Below, in pieces: positions 5,903 through 6,557 of a stretch of 6,557 nt of DNA (positions are counted from its first letter, which is position 1; every line of letters starts with the position of its first letter). The translations under genes were made by a program, and so were the position numbers. The DNA is from DASWRT01 sp036403035 (lineage in GTDB: Bacteria > Pseudomonadota > Alphaproteobacteria > ATCC43930 > CGMCC-115725), in the NCBI GenBank assembly GCA_036403035.1, contig DASWRT010000494.1:1-6557 (forward strand), written 5' to 3'. The notes under the pieces were generated by a model. That model made no database searches, had not been told where the DNA came from, and saw only the letters and a program-made list of their open reading frames with translations.

Positions 5903-5931
5903 GTTCGGAGAAATGGCGCTCTCGGGCGAAC
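5903..5931 (-). terminator. Possible hairpin after the micro-lipoprotein gene
   Basis: GTTCG/CGAAC and GAGA/TCTC pair to form an interrupted 9-bp stem with a 3-base bulge and an 8-base loop. It begins seven bases after the stop of the small lipoprotein gene. No T-run follows on the minus strand, so termination would be inefficient or Rho-assisted. Confidence 0.25.
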
Positions 5932-5938
5932 CGCCGCA

Positions 5939-6091
5939 TCAGACCGGCGCGCGGTCGCAGGTCCGGCAAGTCTCGTCCGGGAAGGTCGGGTAGCGGATCG
6001 AAACGCCGCCGGTGCAGCCGGACGCGGCGAGCAGGATGCCGGCCAGGACCGCGAGGAGCGTCAGCATGGTCTCGGCCCGGCGCATCCGCAT
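5939..6091 (-). CDS. 50-residue lipoprotein with C-terminal CxxC
   Basis: A very small predicted lipoprotein. The N-terminus has Arg at positions 2, 4 and 5, then a hydrophobic core (about 9-22) and the lipobox Ala-Ser-Gly-Cys, with lipidated Cys26. The mature peptide is only 25 residues and contains Thr-Cys-Arg-Thr-Cys-Asp, giving a CxxC pair at Cys42 and Cys45. It is not a c-type haem site, since Asp rather than His follows. The pair could form a disulfide or bind metal. The ATG at 6091 lies three bases after GAGG, and a second in-frame ATG at 6085 has nine-base spacing and is equally possible. Small entericidin-like or assembly-factor lipoproteins are comparable in size, but no family is recognised. 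The gene is divergent from the PPOX-class oxidoreductase gene (199-bp gap). The signal peptide and lipobox make coding likely despite the size. Confidence 0.7.
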   Translation of the reverse strand: MRMRRAETMLTLLAVLAGILLAASGCTGGVSIRYPTFPDETCRTCDRAPV

Positions 6092-6290
6092 CGTCCTCGC
6101 TCCCGGATCTGCCTGCGGGCAGTGTCCCGCACCCTTTCCGGCAACGCAAGGCGGACGACCGGTCCGGAGTCGACGCCGGACGGAAACTCGGCGATAGAAT
6201 GCGCCCGGCGATCGAGGCTCCGCAGGGCGGGCGCCGAACCGCGCCGGCCCGGCGGGCCATCCGCAACGCGCGCTCGGAACGGAACGGGAC
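6092..6290. other. Divergent intergenic region
   Basis: These 199 GC-rich bases separate the micro-lipoprotein gene from the PPOX gene and must contain both start regions. I found no clear sigma-70, EcfG, Pho-box or CtrA match and no strong hairpin with a T-run. A weak CTGCC/GGCAG inverted repeat lies near 6109-6122. Confidence 0.45.
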
Positions 6291-6557
6291 ATGGACACCG
6301 AGGAACGACGACCGCACCTCGTCACCGACCTTGCGGCGCTGGAGCGGGTCTACGGCGCCGCGCCCAGCGAGGCGTCGCTGGTCAAGGAGACCGACCATAT
6401 CCACCCGGTCTACCGCGCCCTGATCGAGGCGTCGCCTTTCGTCGTGCTGGCGACGAGCGGCCCCGGCGGGCTCGACGCGTCGCCGCGCGGCGCCGCGGCC
6501 GGGTTCGTCGCGGTCGAGGACGAGCGGACGCTGCTGTTCCCCGACCGGCGCGGCAAC
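6291..6557 (+). CDS. PPOX-class FMN-binding oxidoreductase, N-terminal part
   Basis: The first 89 residues of a gene cut by the window end. The sequence matches the pyridoxamine 5'-phosphate oxidase-like split-barrel flavoprotein family, specifically the MSMEG_1061/DR2398-type branch. An N-terminal helical stretch (10-50) is followed by the first barrel strands: FVVLATSG (50-57), LDASPRG (61-67), GFV (71-73), then LLFPDRRGN (81-89), which in this family contributes to FMN binding. Full-length members are about 200 residues, so over half is missing. Such proteins bind FMN or F420 and reduce or oxidise small molecules; the true substrate of this branch is generally unknown, and it should not be assumed to make vitamin B6. 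The ATG at 6291 has only a weak GGAACGGGAC ribosome binding site. The gene is divergent from the micro-lipoprotein gene. Confidence 0.85.
   Translation, partial: MDTEERRPHLVTDLAALERVYGAAPSEASLVKETDHIHPVYRALIEASPFVVLATSGPGGLDASPRGAAAGFVAVEDERTLLFPDRRGN

Larger units (their letters stand above)
5600..5938. other. 339-bp intergenic region upstream of the UPF0104 gene
   Basis: No convincing protein gene is seen here. The region holds, reading the minus strand, a Pho-box-like repeat with a -10-like element, a CtrA-like site, and a 22-codon ORF with a good ribosome binding site (5728-5796). A hairpin at 5903-5931 follows the small lipoprotein gene. The stretch 5600-5720 is GC-rich with nothing recognisable. 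The distance from the Pho-box promoter to the UPF0104 start would give an unusually long leader of about 235 nt. Confidence 0.55.

Noticed and set aside
5844..6404. 186-codon minus-strand frame spanning the micro-lipoprotein
   Set aside because: It overlaps the start of the PPOX gene on the other strand and both flanking regulatory regions, and has no recognisable domain. The shorter lipoprotein frame has a signal peptide and a ribosome binding site.
1..6557. tRNA, rRNA, CRISPR array, insertion sequence, integrase or toxin-antitoxin genes
   Set aside because: A read-through of both strands showed no regularly spaced repeats, transposase or integrase signature, terminal inverted repeats or tRNA-like cloverleaf.

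Overview
The window looks like chromosomal DNA of a free-living alphaproteobacterium. The genes are very GC-rich, with strong G/C preference at third codon positions, and they are separated by a few AT-rich intergenic patches. Three regulatory-type sequences point the same way: a perfect GGAAC-N16-CGTT promoter (general stress factor EcfG/SigT), a TTAA-N7-TTTAC site resembling a CtrA box, and a Pho-box-like direct repeat. No rRNA, tRNA, CRISPR array, insertion sequence or phage gene is visible. The species cannot be named from sequence alone.

Layout. (1) 1-94: probable 3' end of an unidentified gene. (2) 95-430: AT-rich spacer, an EcfG-type promoter, and a 56-residue glycine-zipper lipoprotein of OsmB type. 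(3) 503-2326, minus: a membrane sensor histidine kinase with an extracytoplasmic Cache-like sensor, no receiver domain and no adjacent response regulator. (4) 2327-2937: a 611-bp divergent intergenic region with an AT-rich core, an inverted repeat and a leader hairpin. (5) 2938-4380, plus: a lipoprotein of the phospholipase D/cardiolipin synthase family with two intact HKD motifs. (6) 4586-5599, minus, convergent with it: a polytopic membrane protein of the LPG-synthase transmembrane family (UPF0104, YbhN-like). (7) 5600-5938: an upstream region with a Pho-box-like promoter and a CtrA-like site. (8) 5939-6091, minus: a 50-residue lipoprotein with a CxxC motif. (9) 6291-6557, plus: the 5' part of a PPOX-class FMN-dependent oxidoreductase gene, cut by the window end.

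How the genes may work together. The common theme is the cell envelope. Three predicted lipoproteins, a phospholipid-remodelling enzyme and a lipid-handling membrane protein lie within 6.5 kb. A cardiolipin-synthase-like gene beside a YbhN-like gene recalls the E. coli ybhP-ybhO(clsB)-ybhN neighbourhood, although here the two are convergent rather than co-directional. The regulatory sites suggest stress and perhaps phosphate control of envelope functions. That is inference from short motifs. No clearly new defence or mobile system was found. The most unusual items are the micro-lipoprotein with CxxC, the lipoprotein-anchored PLD enzyme, and the stacked regulatory sites upstream of the UPF0104 gene.
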